In this document: positions 25,316-37,500 of the stretch, piece after piece
How positions within the stretch are numbered: position 1 is the stretch's first letter
Layout of the letters: each line of letters opens with the position of its first letter
DNA from: Augochlora pura
Lineage: Eukaryota > Arthropoda > Insecta > Hymenoptera > Halictidae
Assembly (NCBI RefSeq): GCF_028453695.1
Contig: NC_135774.1
Coordinates: 23,560,001-23,624,000, forward strand
Direction of reading: 5' to 3'
Length of the DNA stretch: 64,000 bases
Notes under the pieces: model-generated
Databases searched by the model: none
What the model saw: the letters and a program-made list of their open reading frames with translations, nothing else
Told to the model about the DNA's origin: nothing
Position numbers and translations under genes: made by a program

Positions 25316-28300
25316 ATGCGGTGGCGAATCTTCATCTTAGCCTGTCTCCTACTGAAGGGGGTAAGTAATTCCACGATCTGGTAATAACACGGAAATCGAG
25401 CCACGGAAGATTCAACGAGAGCTTCGGTTCCCACGTTGTAAAACCAAGTAGGTCACTGGCCCGAGTAGTTTCTACATATTCGAAATTAATGTACAATTAT
25501 CGAACGATTAATTAACGGGAGAAACTCGCTCGCGCAAGTTCGAGATAACCGATCGTTTAACGAAATCGGATGCCTTTGATGGCAGCTTTTTGGCTTGATT
25601 CGATCGGCCCGGTGTCCCGAAATTGTTCTATAAAAATGTAAATTACCATGAAAGTCGTGCGGCCTAGTGTTAAGGTAGAAATGGTTAATAAGCGCAGCAT
25701 CGCGTCTCGTTAAAATTCAACGCGGCCGTAGCCGTGCGTTTATACGTGTTGAAGCAGCTCGAGCCGTTCGCGAGCTTGTTGAATGGACGGTCAAAAACCG
25801 CCGGGAAGCAAAGAAGAACGCGCGGCGACGTTTCAAGGGGGGTAGGTCGGTATGTCTGCGTGGGTAATTACTACATTATAACCCAGATTCGCGGTGGGTA
25901 CATAGCCTGCAATGCCGTTACCCAGTGCTCTGACCCAGAGCTAAGGGCGACTCCGAGGCCCGGTCGATGTCTTGAAATGGTGCGCGGCGTTTCGATCCGG
26001 CTCATCCACGTCTACTACGAAGTAACGTTTTACCGTCAGGGCCTCCGCCGCGAATCGGTCTTACAAGATTGCGCGCAAAAATTGCACATTAAACTACCGG
26101 TTCCCCGATCCTGCCTTCCCATCCTGGATTCTTGGGGACCGACGCGCACGACTTTAATTCGTTCTCTACCTTTTTTTACCCCTCCCCGTTTCCCCTTTTT
26201 CAACGACGTTCATTCTTCGGGACCACCGAGAGGCACTTCAAATATTTATGTCAGCGACGCCGATTTTTAGATTGACTTCGTTCGCCTTCTCCTCCGTGTT
26301 TCACGCCGCGTTCCAGAGAGCTCGAGTATTTTTCGAGATTGGCTGCGGTAGGTTATAGCGCTTTTGGAAAATCTTCATTTCGGAGGCTTCGCTTTCAGAT
26401 TACCATAGAGGCGTGTTACACGATTGTCGCGGATCTGGTTTGTTTTTAGCCGAAGCTTTTAATTATATCGCAATGTTAAAATCCTGTCGATACGTACAGT
26501 TTCGTAATGTTTCAATGCGAGTGTTGAATTATATTGCCATTATCCGCGAGTTTAATCGCGTTCTCATTTCTTCATCGCGTTTTATTATCCTACCATGGTT
26601 TCATTTTATTAAAGTGCGATTCATTGAATATTGTTCCGACGACTCGTTCCGGCAATCAAGCAAAAGCGTATCACTTGAATTTTCAGTAAAATCATATACG
26701 TCATCGTTTCTGAAAAAGGAAGAATATTTTCGACTTTTTTATTTATTTTGAATACATCCTCTAATAATGAAATTATAGCCGAACATTGAACCAAACCAGT
26801 TAATTTGGCACAGTCGATAACAGTAACATTTCCGTGGAAACTTCATCACGGTTTACAACTTTCCGCAGCGAGCATTTCAGAATTATAGGAATCTTGACAT
26901 AGCTCGCGTCGAGTCTACGGATATTAATCATTCGTGCGTACGATTCGTTTAATCCTCGTAAAATTCCTTTACGGTAATTCGTAAAAGACTGGCGGTCGGG
27001 TCGGGATACGAGGCGTGATAGTTCTTGCGGGTACTCGAACAGGTGAATGGAGGAGATAGGAGATGAATGAAATACCTTCTAAGATGATAGAACCTCGACG
27101 AGATACGAGAGACTGCTCGGAGCGCGGAGGATAATTATTACTCTTCCAGCGTTACTATAATTTTCCCTTTTTGCCGAATGCTACCATCAACGCGATATTA
27201 ATCTTCGGACACGTCGTAACGGAAAATTAATTACGTCATTACTGTTACGGGCGCGGAGACAACATTATTATCGTTGCCCGGGACGATTAAGTGATTACGT
27301 TTCCCGACGGAAATCGTCTGGCAGCAGCGGTTTGATTCCGTGCATTTCTCTCTCTCTCTCTCTCTCTCTCTCGTTTTCGTTCTTCCTCTTTTTCTCTCGA
27401 CTGGAAACGAGAACGAGACATGTAATATGCAAACCGACGCGTCTCGTCTCGTCGCGTCGCTGCGGTTTCTCTCGAAGGACGGTCGTCGTCTTTTACAGCC
27501 GGCCGCGCCAAGCCCGGTGCCGCCGCGCCGTCATCGAAATCCATCATGAGTTCGTTCACAGGTGACCCAGTAAGCTTTCGTCGAATTATGGAACGCGTAG
27601 GCTGGAAAGCCGCGCGCGCGCGCGCGCGCGCGGCGCAAGATAAGCCGACCGACCGGAGAGGGTAGAGAGACGGAAAACCGAACCGCCGCGTGTATCTGAA
27701 GCGCCCGAGCTGACCGATTGACCTGCGGCTAAAGACACGGGTGGTCCGTTATGCCCCAGGGTCACGCGTGACGCAATCAGCAGCCACTAGGCTGGCGAAC
27801 AGGCCCCGATGCTCCTATTCCGTCGTTTGGTCGCCCCTTCTCGTTCGTGGCCGGCTCTCCGAACCCGTCATTCGTCGAACAGTCAGAACGGGTTTGTCGG
27901 TCGGACACTGTTGTCTCCCATATTGGCCATCAGGAATGCGTACGGTTGGAGAGATAGCGCTCCGAGCGGATCTTCGGTCCGCGCCGAGAGGCCGCACATG
28001 AAAAATTGCATTTCTTTTTGCGGCGGCCGGAGAGGCCTCTCCTCTATCGCCGGTCCCAGCGCGCCGGTTGCCACGGCATGCCGGTTCCAGCGCGCCGCGG
28101 CCGATCTTCCCACATCGGCCGTCCGAAAAAAATCGATTATTTATACTCGACGGGGGTACCAGGGCCCGCGCGAAATTTGATTATAGCACCGTAAAATCGC
28201 GGAATTCCGCCTCGTATTCGGTGCCGCTCGGATCGGGCCGCGTATTACACGCGCCCGTAAAAAATACCTCATTCTCTTGTATGCTTAACAACGAACGTAT

Positions 28301-30649
28301 AACGCGATCTTTATGCGCTTATTATACTCGAGACCCCACGAGATTCCCGAATATACGGCGAAAAGCTGCGCCCGCGCGTTTTCACGGCGAAACAGTTTGG
28401 TATTTTCAAAACGGTTTCGACCCATTGCAAATTAATATTCGACGATAGATCGACGATAACGATTACGATAGAATTCTCCGATTCGATGCGTAACGGTACA
28501 AACGAAATCTCGCCGCGTTACAACAGGCGTTCGTTCGAACGTAAAGCACGTTCTCAGAATGCAAGTCCCCGATCGTTTTAACGCGAGGACTTCATACTGT
28601 CCGTGTGTGACGCGTCCTGTCGTTAACACGTCGAGTTTATGGTAATTTTTCGTTGCGATCGTACGGAGTGAATTCACGGATCTTTTACATGATAATTTAG
28701 GGGAGTGCGGTATGCAACGGCGTCCGATGATTGCGGTTGCGGGCTCGTCTCGTATAAAGGCGGCCCGTCCGAACGCAAAGAACTCGCGCCTCTGCAAATT
28801 ATGCAGCCTGACAACATCAATCTACTTTCACACTTTCTCGCCGTTTATCCCTTTCTCCGTGGCTCGACGTTCTACAAAGTATTTTGCCGCGTGAAACGCT
28901 CGGCAACATCGCAGCATCCCCTGTAACAAAGAGTCCTCCTTCTGTTCGCAGCTGGCCCGAACGGAGGATGTGGAGGTGGTGGAGGCGATCCCCGGCGAGG
29001 ACAATCGGAACGACAACTCGGCTTTGAACCGGCAGGACAATGACATTAACACGCCGGACCAATTAGCGTTGGAGTCCCTCGGGGAGAAAGACGCCGGCGG
29101 CAATCACTATAAGCCGGGCGGTCTTAGAGGACATCCGCTGCCTATGCCGCCAAGCCGGGGTAGTCTGGGGCTGCCGCATCCACGGCCGCACCATAACGTC
29201 GCGTACCATGGCCCGCCGCCGCCGTTGCCGCCCTCGAAGACGCCGTCGGAGGCCATCGACAAGATCTACACGACGGGCGGCGGCATTAGTTCGGCGGTAG
29301 GCGTCGAGCCTTGGCCAGCGCCTACGCCGGACATGCCGAAGATCATCTCGCTGGACGTGAAATGCGAGAAGAACCTGATGAAGGTTTATCTCGGCTTCGA
29401 CAAGCCGTTCTACGGTATAGTGTTCAGCAAGGGCCACTACAGCAACGTCAACTGCGTGCACCTGCCGGCGGGTTTAGGGCGCACCTCGGTGAACTTCGAG
29501 ATTAGCATTCATGCATGCGGCACAGCTGGCAATACGGAGAACGGTCTCTACGGATACGGCGCCGAATCCGGGTCGGGAACGTACTTCGAGAACATAATCG
29601 TGGTGCAATACGATCCGCAAGTTCAAGAAGTTTGGGACCAGGCGCGCAAGCTGCGCTGCACTTGGCACGATCTCTACGAGAAATCCGTTACCTTCCGTCC
29701 GTTCCCGGTCGACATGCTGGACGTGGTGCGCGCCGACTTCGCCGGCGACAACGTCGGCTGCTGGATGCAGATCCAGGTCGGCAAGGGGCCGTGGGCGTCG
29801 GAGGTCTCCGGGCTGGTCAAGATCGGTCAGACGATGACAATGGTGCTCGCGATCAAGGACGACGACTCCAAGTTCGACATGCTCGTGAGAAACTGCATGG
29901 CCCACGACGGGAAACGTGCCCCGATACAGCTGGTGGACCAGAGGGGCTGCATCACCCGGCCCAAGCTGATGTCGCGGTTCACCAAGATCAAGAACTTTGG
30001 CGCGTCCGCGTCGGTCCTCTCCTACGCCCACTTCCAGGCGTTCAAGTTCCCCGACTCGATGGAGGTGCACTTCCAGTGCACCATACAGATCTGCCGGTAC
30101 CAGTGTCCCGAACAGTGCTCCGAGTCGCCTCTGCTGCTCGAGTCCCAAGGGCTCCTCGAGAATCATCATCATTCGAGCGGCCATCCCGATTCCAGCTACG
30201 GCATTCCGCCACCGATTCCGCTCCCGCTGGAAGCGTACCTGCAGGCTGCGGCCGGACGGCCGCGCGACGAAAGGCGGAGGAAGTCCCGAGAAATAGTGCC
30301 GACGCCACAGAAGGCGGTGGGCGTCAATCGAATAATCCGCGTCGTGTCGACCGGCGATCTAACATTTTCGATCGACGAGTCGAACAACGCGGAATCGAAC
30401 GGACCGACCATGGTGTTCCCCGTTCGCAACGAGAACACCGCGACCTCGGCGATGATTTGCATGACCACGCCCGGCTTCGCCATCACCCTCATAGTCCTCC
30501 TCGCCGTGCTGCTGTCCTCGTGCATACTCTCCACCTACCTCTGTCTGCGACTGAGACCGTTCTCCGGCAAGGCCAGGAAGGTCGCGACCTATTACACCGG
30601 CGAGCAGAACGCGCCGAAGAAGTCGACGAGGACGTGTTTCTACTCATAG
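25316..30649 (+). CDS. ZP-domain transmembrane protein, dusky/dusky-like family
   Basis: ZP proteins of this family organise the apical extracellular matrix and cuticle of epidermal cells (dusky and dusky-like in Drosophila). There are two coding exons. 25316-25360 encodes the signal-peptide start MRWRIFILACLLLKG and ends in a GTAAGT donor. 28952-30649 follows a TTCGCAG acceptor and joins in phase 0. The 580-aa precursor has an acidic then Pro/Gly-rich N-part (about 30-145) and a ZP domain at about 145-405 with conserved Cys and blocks such as CNVGCW-type ZP-C motifs (GDNVGCWMQIQVGKGPW). A basic ERRRKSR site (about 454-461) suits furin-type cleavage. One membrane helix (about 523-545) and a short cytoplasmic tail follow. 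The strings SVTFRPFPVDML and KFDMLVRNC point to the dusky/dusky-like branch; dy and dyl cannot be separated from memory. The 25316 exon starts after an acceptor, so a 5' UTR exon lies upstream. Confidence 0.93.
27345..27372. repeat. (TC)n microsatellite
   Basis: Uninterrupted TC run in the intron of the plus-strand ZP gene. Confidence 0.9.
27610..27632. repeat. (CG)n microsatellite
   Basis: About eleven CG dinucleotides in tandem. Survival of such a run implies little CpG decay at this locus. Confidence 0.9.
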
Positions 30650-31132
30650 TTTCCGGCGACAGGTCCGTAAGAGACGCGTCGTCGATCGGGTCACGCTTAT
30701 CTTCTAATCCGGCAAGTTTCCTCCGCGCGGGACTTGTCCGCGACGGCTCTCGTGCAGCACACGATTGCTCGTCGAGGCGAGCGCGAACAGCGAACGGCGC
30801 ACCTCGAGGCGGAAGAAGGCGCCCGCTTCGTCCGTGCAGAAAGTCGATGGGAACGGGGAAAGCCGAACTTCGAGTTGCTCAACGATGATCGCCAGGACTC
30901 CGATTAGTAGTACCGTAGAAAGGAGCTTTGGCGAGATCGGGTTCCTGTTTCGCGCTTGTTTTCGGATCATCGAGGATCGGCGTTCGACTTTTAAAACTGT
31001 ATTTCGTTGGGTTCAAGCGGAGACCGGCCCCTCGCGGGCCGCTCCATTCCGGGTATTCTAGAGGCTACAGAATGTCGCAAGCACGATTCTGTACAACGGC
31101 ACGTATCAGATAGAGTACAGAGTTCGTAACGA

Positions 31133-31138
31133 AATAAA
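31133..31138 (+). terminator. Poly(A) signal of the plus-strand ZP gene
   Basis: The first AATAAA after the stop codon, 484 bp downstream. It is the likely 3' end signal, although CT/GA-rich tracts and later AATAAA-like sequences (about 32120) leave room for longer 3' UTRs. Confidence 0.45.
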
Positions 31139-33059
31139 TACAGATACTCTCTGGCTACGTGCGTCGCGTCTGCACGGCCAGAACGATCAAACGATATGGA
31201 TTTGTGCTTCGTCATGGTGAGATTCACGCTCAAACACTCGCGACGAGATAGAAGGAGGAGGAAGAGAGTGAGAGAGAGAGAGGAAGAGAAGAAATTTAGT
31301 CAAAGATAATCAAACGCCGCGCTCACGACATCCTTGTTACAATTATCCCGGGACAATGGTATTTGGGTATTCTATACGTATTACTTTCTTAACTTTGTAC
31401 CGGTCGCATGCGGAACTCGCATGCGACAACGGTTACGATTAAGGCTGAATTGTTGCGAGATAATAGTCTATATTTATGTTTAAAGAGGACACGTTCTTTA
31501 TAAATATCGTTGACAATATTATCGTCGGTACCGTTATTTATTTGTTGCCTGGAATGCCTGTCATTCGCACGATGTATCTTGCGGGCTTGTAATTGTGTAA
31601 GTGGCTGCCAAGAGATCATTAAAGGAACTGTATACGTTTAGCCTAATCATTTCCAAAACAATTGCGGATTCGAAAGAATGTACTGCTACGTCCACGTTAT
31701 CGCCTTATTGCCTAATAAGAGGAGACGAGTATCGATCTTATTGCGAGTAAAGACGAAGGGGACACGGCAAAAATGAGGTCGAATGTGTAAAGCGATAGTC
31801 AGTAGCTTGTAATGGCATGTAACAGTTTACGATATAATGTGTTGTACGTTTATCTTAAGCAATTAGGTGTACGAAATTCGATAAGCTGTTCGTCGTTTTT
31901 TTTTTTCCGTAAGGATCGAATAAGTTTTGCGATTGTACTTGCCATTTGTGCGACGACGTTGAACATTATGGATTTAGGGGAGGTGGCGAAATTCAGAAAC
32001 GTCGAAAGAGTTATATCGGGGAGAAAAGTTGAGCCAGGACGAAAAGCAAACGTCGGACCTGTGGAAATCGGTTAAGGTGCTGTAAATACATTTATTGGCA
32101 TTATCATTGATTTATGTTTAAATAAAAACAGAACGTCTCGATTAACAAATAGACTTAACCTTTTGTTCCTATCGCTCGGAGCAGCACCGGATTCGATGCC
32201 ACGCATCGTCGCGCTCGTTATTGGGGGGGCGGTCGTCGCCCCCAATTTAAAAGTCCGCTTCGCCTGCAGCCTCACGGCGATTTCTGACACGTGTACACAA
32301 GAGATTTATATACCTAAGAAACGATTCGGCACGCTGTAGCTGTTCGGGCTCAGTTTTGGATCAGCGAATGAACAAATTGCCTGTCCGAGACGTGCCGCGC
32401 GCCGTGTTCATTAATCCGTCTCCCGGGGAGAACATTTTATTACAAAATAAGGGAATCCGAGGATCTTTCGTTCACCTGCGTAAACAGCTTCTCCGCACGT
32501 CCGCGCGCAGCACTCCGATGTGATAAACCCTTCCTGCTATGAACATCCTCCAAATATACGCTTCTTACTTATATGTATAATTACGTATACCTGGTGTTTC
32601 AAGGCCAGCGACTAACTACACATGGTAATATCGGGGAACGTCTTCCTGGACGTTCCTCGAAACGCGCGTCACGGTTAGAAGATTCTTAAATAATCGTTTC
32701 GACGCTCTAGTCGCCTATGTAACAGTCAGGAGAGACCGATCTTCGATCGACTCCGACCTCTAACCTTCGGTTGGCACTGGCGGAGGGGGGAAAGAAAATT
32801 CTATAAAAAGAATGAAAGAAGTATGATACACATTACATATTCCGAAACGATTGGTCGACAGCAGAAACTTGTTTCCTTCTTTCGAAATATACTGTTTACA
32901 GCTACTATAATTATTGTCGTAACGTGTCAACGGAAGGTTAAAAATGCATCGAGGTATCCGCTAAAATATATATCGAGCTCTTCCATTATCCTACGCAGAG
33001 ATATACATTATTGAAAATATATGAGAGATTCGATCGTTCAGCAGCAAACTTTCTTCGTG

Positions 33060-33060
<1 letters not shown>

Positions 33061-33088
<28 letters not shown>
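33061..33088. repeat. (TC)n microsatellite
   Basis: Uninterrupted TC run between the convergent ZP genes. Confidence 0.9.
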
Positions 33089-33092
<4 letters not shown>

Positions 33093-34012
33093 GAATTTAC
33101 CGTCTCTTTCTTATGCTCATTTAGGTATTGTTACTCTCAGCCTCTTTGGGGCTAATTCTAGAGGTGCTGTTACTTCCACGTAGTATTTAGGCGTTAAACC
33201 ATGTTTACAGATAGATAACGTATCCTATGAAACGCGTGTCTCGATGCAACGAGCACCATTAACCTCTCTTTCTATCTAATTTCCAGAGTATTTCGTACGA
33301 AACTTTGTTAAATATAAATTACAATGTTCGTTTGTACTAACTGTTTTATTTTATTCGTTTTAAATCGTAATTGCTATAGCTCGCCAAGTTAGAAAAGATC
33401 CGCGATCGACGCGCGATATTCGAACCAGATTGTTCCCGACAAGGTTTCCCCGTCGATCTCAAGTTTCGTTCGGATAGCAAAAACAATTATTTCGGAGAAG
33501 CGTTTGTTCCTCTAGCTGGAACAGATCGGTGTTACTCGTCTCTTCTAACTTGCGGGTCTATAAGTGTATATCCATAGCAGCATCCCTAGTAAATCAATAA
33601 TTAAATATGTATAAATCTATAAGATATATAGATGACTTACGTACAGAAAATAGATTCTCGTAAATCGCGGTAGTTTACATATGTATATGCCGGTGATTAT
33701 GAAAGTGATCTAACACAAACATATATAGATGATAAGAAATCCTTTAAGTACTTAGATCCCTTCCGTAATTACTCGCGCATATGTTATATTCTACAAGATT
33801 CAAAGTGTGTTAATGCGTTCCTTTCCGTTCTTAAATTATCTAAGGAAAGCGATGCACTCGTTGAAAGCAGCGTCATCCAGCTGCGGCCGTCTTCGATCCG
33901 CTGAACGTCGCGTCGATCGAAGAAACACAGTTTCCTAACAATATCATCCGCAATCTCATGGTTATAGAGTTTTTACAATATTCACAGCGTCGGCTGTCGC
34001 ACTGTCCCATTC

Positions 34013-34038
34013 TTTCTTTCTTCTCTCTCATTCTTCTT

Positions 34039-34074
<36 letters not shown>

Positions 34075-34355
34075 ATAAATTTCTTGAATTCCACACACCT
34101 GACACCTTACTTACCCAATACCAACAATTACAAGCCAAAAACGAAATCATCGTGTATGTTTCAGTTTCTGAATCCGTTAAGAAAATACACCCACATTTAA
34201 ACACCTATTAAAGTAATTAGTCTCTAGAAGGAGCTCGATTCCAAGCGTACCGTTCGACTTTCTCTCCTCGTCTCATTCTCTCCGCGGCTCACGCTCTCTT
34301 TCTCTCTCTCTCTCTCTCTCTGTTTCTTTCTCTCCCTCTCTTTCGCTCTGTTTCT
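34013..34355. repeat. Pyrimidine-rich tracts downstream of the miniature-like stop
   Basis: Two long TC runs (34043-34072 and 34293-34322) and flanking CT-rich sequence lie in the presumed 3' UTR of the minus-strand ZP gene. In the transcript they read as GA-rich. Confidence 0.8.
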
Positions 34356-34504
34356 CTGGAAGGAAGGATTATCCCGGAACAATGGTCCGCGAGAGAACTC
34401 TCGCGCGCAATCGTACGCACTTAAAGTAATTTGTACAGCATATTATTGCACGTCGTCTCTCGTGGTGGCGAGCACAGGCCAAATCATTGCCGCGGACACG
34501 CTCG

Positions 34505-37500
34505 TCAACCCCTCTCGACCGAGGGGCTCGCGGCGACCGAGTTCGTCTGTTTTGGTTGGATCTGTTCGGGGTGAGCCGGTCTCGTCGCGCATCGCACGCG
34601 CAGCAAACCGTACGGTAGCCAACCGTTGGTCGTGTGCACCGCCCTATTGTTCTTCCTGCTGTCGACGGCCTCGCGTTGCGCCTGCAGCCGATGGAGCATC
34701 GCGCCGGCGACAAGCGCGGAAATCACCGCCGATAGGGCGACGACGATGAAGAGCGCGCTGAACCCGGGCATAGGCAGACAGATACCGTAGACCACCTCCT
34801 CGCGGATTCTGCCTTGGAAGACCGTTACCGCTTCCGCATGAGTGTCCGGGCTGAAGGCCAGATCCGCCTCCGAGATCACCTCGTATAAACCGCTCACGCC
34901 GACGTCGGCGCTGCGGATCTTACGATCGGACACGACCACCGACCTCTTTCGTCGGCCGTTCGGCGATGTGAGAGGTGTCACCGGCACCGCCACGTTGTCA
35001 CCCTCCAGGTTCCGCGGACCGTGCGGGAATTGTTCTTGGTCGCTCTCGTATCGTGTCACTCTTGGAGGATCCTGGAAACAGAGTCGACCTCTCGTTGGTG
35101 TTCGGAGATAGATACTCTTGGGAAGAGTTCGTTTGACGCGATCACCGACATGTCACATTATTTATATATGTTATATGTATTAACGTTGATTGCTCGTGAA
35201 ATTTCGGATGACTAAAAATGTTCTTGACTGTCTGCAGTAAATACAATGAACGAAGGAGAACTGTTTGCATCTGTAAACATTGTAATGTACCTCTTCACAG
35301 ATCATATCTTATTATTTAATTCAACTTAATTCAACTGTCAGCTATTTTGTAGCAATGCAAAATATTATAATGCAATAGTTTTAAGGTATGCAGAAGTTTT
35401 CATAGAAACAGACAGGACCTTGTTGTGTTAAAAAGAATTTAAAGATTAAGTATTCGTGAATGTATCAATGTTTAACTAGATGTTATAATTAATTTTTGCT
35501 GTAGTACAGTACTCTCTCCCAATAGTTTGTATTCTCTTTCAATGTGATTGAACAGTTCTTCCACTACTGAGCAAGCATATTTTATTATGTTGGTTCGTTT
35601 TGCTTTTCATGTATCAAGAGTAATTGATAGGGGTAGTTGACTTCGGGGAAATATATTCCCTTACATCCACATATACCGAACTATTGTCTGGGTTGTTATT
35701 AGGATTTTTAGAATATAAAAGAGTTAAACTGATACGTTGTTACTGTGAAATATTTGAACTGTTTAGTTGAAGAAATGCATAATTTAAGCTTGAATACCAA
35801 TGACGCGATGAATTTGTTTAAAAGTTGAGCCAACGAAGAATGTAACATACATATAGTGAGCAACAATTTATACTTGAATTCCGAGTGATTCAATTTTAAA
35901 ATTCAGGATTTTATCAAATTCCGTAAGCAGTCATCGGAAACGCGATTAACATGCTTTCGGTATATAAAGGAATTATCTTTTTAAAAATCGTCGGTCCGAC
36001 AAAAACTTGTACGAGAAAGAGATGAAAAGCATGATGAATATTTACTAAGAACGGTCTCGAGAGATCATCATCGTCCGGATGTATCTCCTCGTCAGGCGTC
36101 TCAACGACTGGCGCCGGTAGCCGGTTGCTCGTCTGCGCCTGTGCTTTCGGCGCGGACTTCTCGACCCCCAAGAAGTGACCTCCTATAGAGGTCATCTCGT
36201 CACCATCTTGAATGATATCGTCGTAAAGGGAGCCATCAGGCTGCTCGGCTCCACCTCCGGCGTTCTCGTTGTCCTTCTCGGCGCTGTTATTGTCGTCATC
36301 GTGAATGGTGGGCGGTGCTGTGGTCTGCGAGTATTGCGGTCGTATCTGATCCTTCCGCTCTTGAATGTAATGGCCAACCGACCCACTGAGTTGACAATGA
36401 TCCAAACAGCCGTGACGACAGATCTCCACCTTGACATTGATCAAAACAACTTTAGATCCCGCCTGTGTTTCTCCCAGTCATCGTTTCCTTCGTCCCTCGA
36501 CATGCTAATTTACATAATCAATCTATCACAATTTTTTGTTGTCTCTACCGACGAGCAAACTTACGACATGTGTAAATGAAATTTTTACGAGAGCACGTCT
36601 CTTATCGTACACGTTATAATATGTTTAGACGTCTGTTAAGCATCGGAATATCTAATTTTTCATTTCGACATCACAGAAAAACGCCGTCCGTTAACCGATT
36701 ATCCAACTTTTGATTGGCTCGTCCGGAAGACGGTCAGCCTCTTAAACGCGTTCGTCGTAGTGCTAGCAATTTTTCTTTGTTTATCTGTTCCTGAAGAAAC
36801 ATGCCAACACATGGCGCGAACTTTGTCACGCCGCAGCGTTTTGATCGGTAAATGAAGTGCGTGAAACGAGAGGGTTAACAGGTCCGCAAACACCGCTTAG
36901 CGGTGCGTAATAATAAATCGCAGCTCGATCGATCCTCCGATCCACTACGTATTAGTCGACGGTTTACCTTGCACTTGATGTGCACGCTCAACGCGTCCGG
37001 GAACTTGAACGCGTGGAAGAAGGCGTAAGTGATGACTGTCGCCCGATCGTCGGAGCCCCTCGCCTTCAGGAATCGGCTGATCATCTTCGGCCTGAGCACG
37101 CATCCGAACTCGTCGCTGAGCTGTATCGTGTGTCCGCCGCCGTCGGAGGCCACGCACGACTTGACACGCATGTCGAATTCCCCTGCACCGAGTTAACGAG
37201 GAAACGTACTTAGTGCCCTGTTCGATGGCGGAGAAGCGCGCGCGCACGCAGAGAAACGGGTGCCCGGTGGCATCCGTTCGAAAGTGTGCTCGTTTACCTC
37301 GGTAATCGTTAATGGCGACGACCAGGGTGAGCGTGGAGCCCAATGGTACTATTCCGGAAACCGGCGGCGCCCATGGTCCTTTGCCGTGTTGAATTTCCAT
37401 CCAGCAATCGACGTTGTCACCTGCAATATCGACAGAATAGCACGGTCTCGTATTTGTGCCCTAAAGGTAGGGAACGGGCCAGGGGTCGGCGGGCCGCTTT

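Larger units (their letters stand above)
25361..28951 (+). other. Intron of the plus-strand ZP gene
   Basis: This 3.6-kb intron separates the signal-peptide exon from the main exon. It is CpG-rich and contains a CT run (27345-27372) and a (CG)n run (27610-27632). The many overlapping ORFs here (25734-26270, 27741-28448 and others) lack family resemblance and occur on both strands, so none is called. Confidence 0.7.
30650..34504. other. Region between the two convergent ZP genes
   Basis: This 3.9-kb interval holds the 3' UTRs of both ZP genes. Pyrimidine microsatellites occur at 33061-33088, 34043-34072 and 34293-34322. A minus-strand poly(A) signal candidate is at 33345-33355. No credible coding ORF was seen. 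Confidence 0.6.

Noticed and set aside
25734..26270. 178-aa plus-strand ORF inside the ZP-gene intron
   Set aside because: No recognisable domain and composition like the surrounding DNA, with simple T/C-rich stretches. It lies within an intron of a well-supported gene.
29474..30888. Large ORFs of 236 and 457 aa overlapping the dusky-like main exon
   Set aside because: They are other-frame shadows of the ZP coding exon, produced by its high GC content.
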